Positions 32,711-32,805 of a stretch of 32,805 nt of DNA are shown piece after piece; the stretch's first letter is position 1, and each line of letters begins with the position of its first letter. The stretch spans positions 1 to 32,805 of the forward strand of contig NZ_JNXI01000042.1 in NCBI RefSeq assembly GCF_000717055.1. The letters run 5' to 3'. The translations under genes were made by a program, and so were the position numbers. The notes under the pieces were generated by a model. The model searched no databases. It was given only the letters and a program-made list of their open reading frames with translations, and was not told the DNA's origin. The stretch is from Streptomyces iakyrus (lineage in GTDB: Bacteria; Actinomycetota; Actinomycetes; Streptomycetales; Streptomycetaceae).

Positions 32711-32805
32711 GTGTGCTGTCCCGGGACGTTGGTGACAGGCGACACGCCTTGAGTGGTCCTTGAACGAGGCGAGGGCCTCTGGGTTCGGTGTGGATTGCGA
32801 AGTCT
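32711..32805. other. 95-bp tail without a recognised feature
   Basis: No gene or structure is recognised after the NACHT-like gene up to the window edge. The sequence is somewhat less GC-biased than its surroundings and probably starts the next intergenic region. Confidence 0.4.

Noticed and set aside
1..32805. CRISPR array, prophage, rRNA operon or biosynthetic megacluster
   Set aside because: No spaced direct repeats, phage structural genes or rRNA are visible. The only specialised-metabolite genes are the two-gene albaflavenone pair.

Overview
The window is high-GC actinobacterial DNA and almost certainly from a Streptomyces. The signs are strong G/C in third codon positions, frequent GTG starts, ATGA-type gene overlaps, and near-identity (from memory) of several proteins to S. 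coelicolor SigR, RsrA, epi-isozizaene synthase and CYP170A1. From memory the gene order matches the S. coelicolor chromosome core around sigR and the albaflavenone genes (roughly SCO5203-SCO5227). I could not run an alignment.

Layout. Positions 1-2500: the tail of an IS481-type transposase, then two identical initiator tRNA genes in the same orientation flanking a 607-aa Sel1/TPR-repeat protein. 2500-6000: a Fur-family repressor divergent from a monofunctional catalase (H2O2 response), a CBS-pair protein and the histidinol-phosphatase HisN. 6000-10600: an IS30-HTH/GbsR fusion regulator divergent from a DUF4097-DrrA-DrrB type ABC exporter operon, then a TetR regulator convergent with a SugE/Gdx-like SMR exporter. 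10700-13900: rsgA and aroA in an apparent operon, and an M50-type membrane metalloprotease. 13977-16700: an SRAP (HMCES/YedK) protein coupled to an alpha/beta hydrolase, then the thiol-oxidative stress sigma factor SigR with its zinc anti-sigma factor RsrA. The sigR promoter (GGAAT-18-GTT) and the 55-codon upstream extension giving the unstable long isoform are both visible. 16855-21311: a tandem pair of membrane HD-domain proteins (one intact HD-GYP, one degenerate), a TPR protein and a peptide deformylase. 21607-24059: the translationally coupled albaflavenone pair. 24071-28945: nrdS, nrdB and nrdA (class Ia ribonucleotide reductase), with a cobalamin riboswitch and tandem NrdR boxes upstream of nrdA and a small antisense membrane-protein gene between nrdB and nrdS. 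29105-32710: a 1201-aa protein with two N-terminal membrane segments, a NACHT-like STAND NTPase domain, a long helical C-terminal region and a terminal cysteine cluster.

Themes. Much of the window is oxidative and thiol stress (Fur/catalase, SigR/RsrA, possibly SRAP), DNA-precursor supply (nrdABS under both B12 and NrdR control) and efflux. The most novel candidate is the membrane-anchored NACHT-like ATPase divergent from nrdA. It has the architecture expected of a bacterial NLR/STAND defence or signalling protein, but its function is not known from this sequence.
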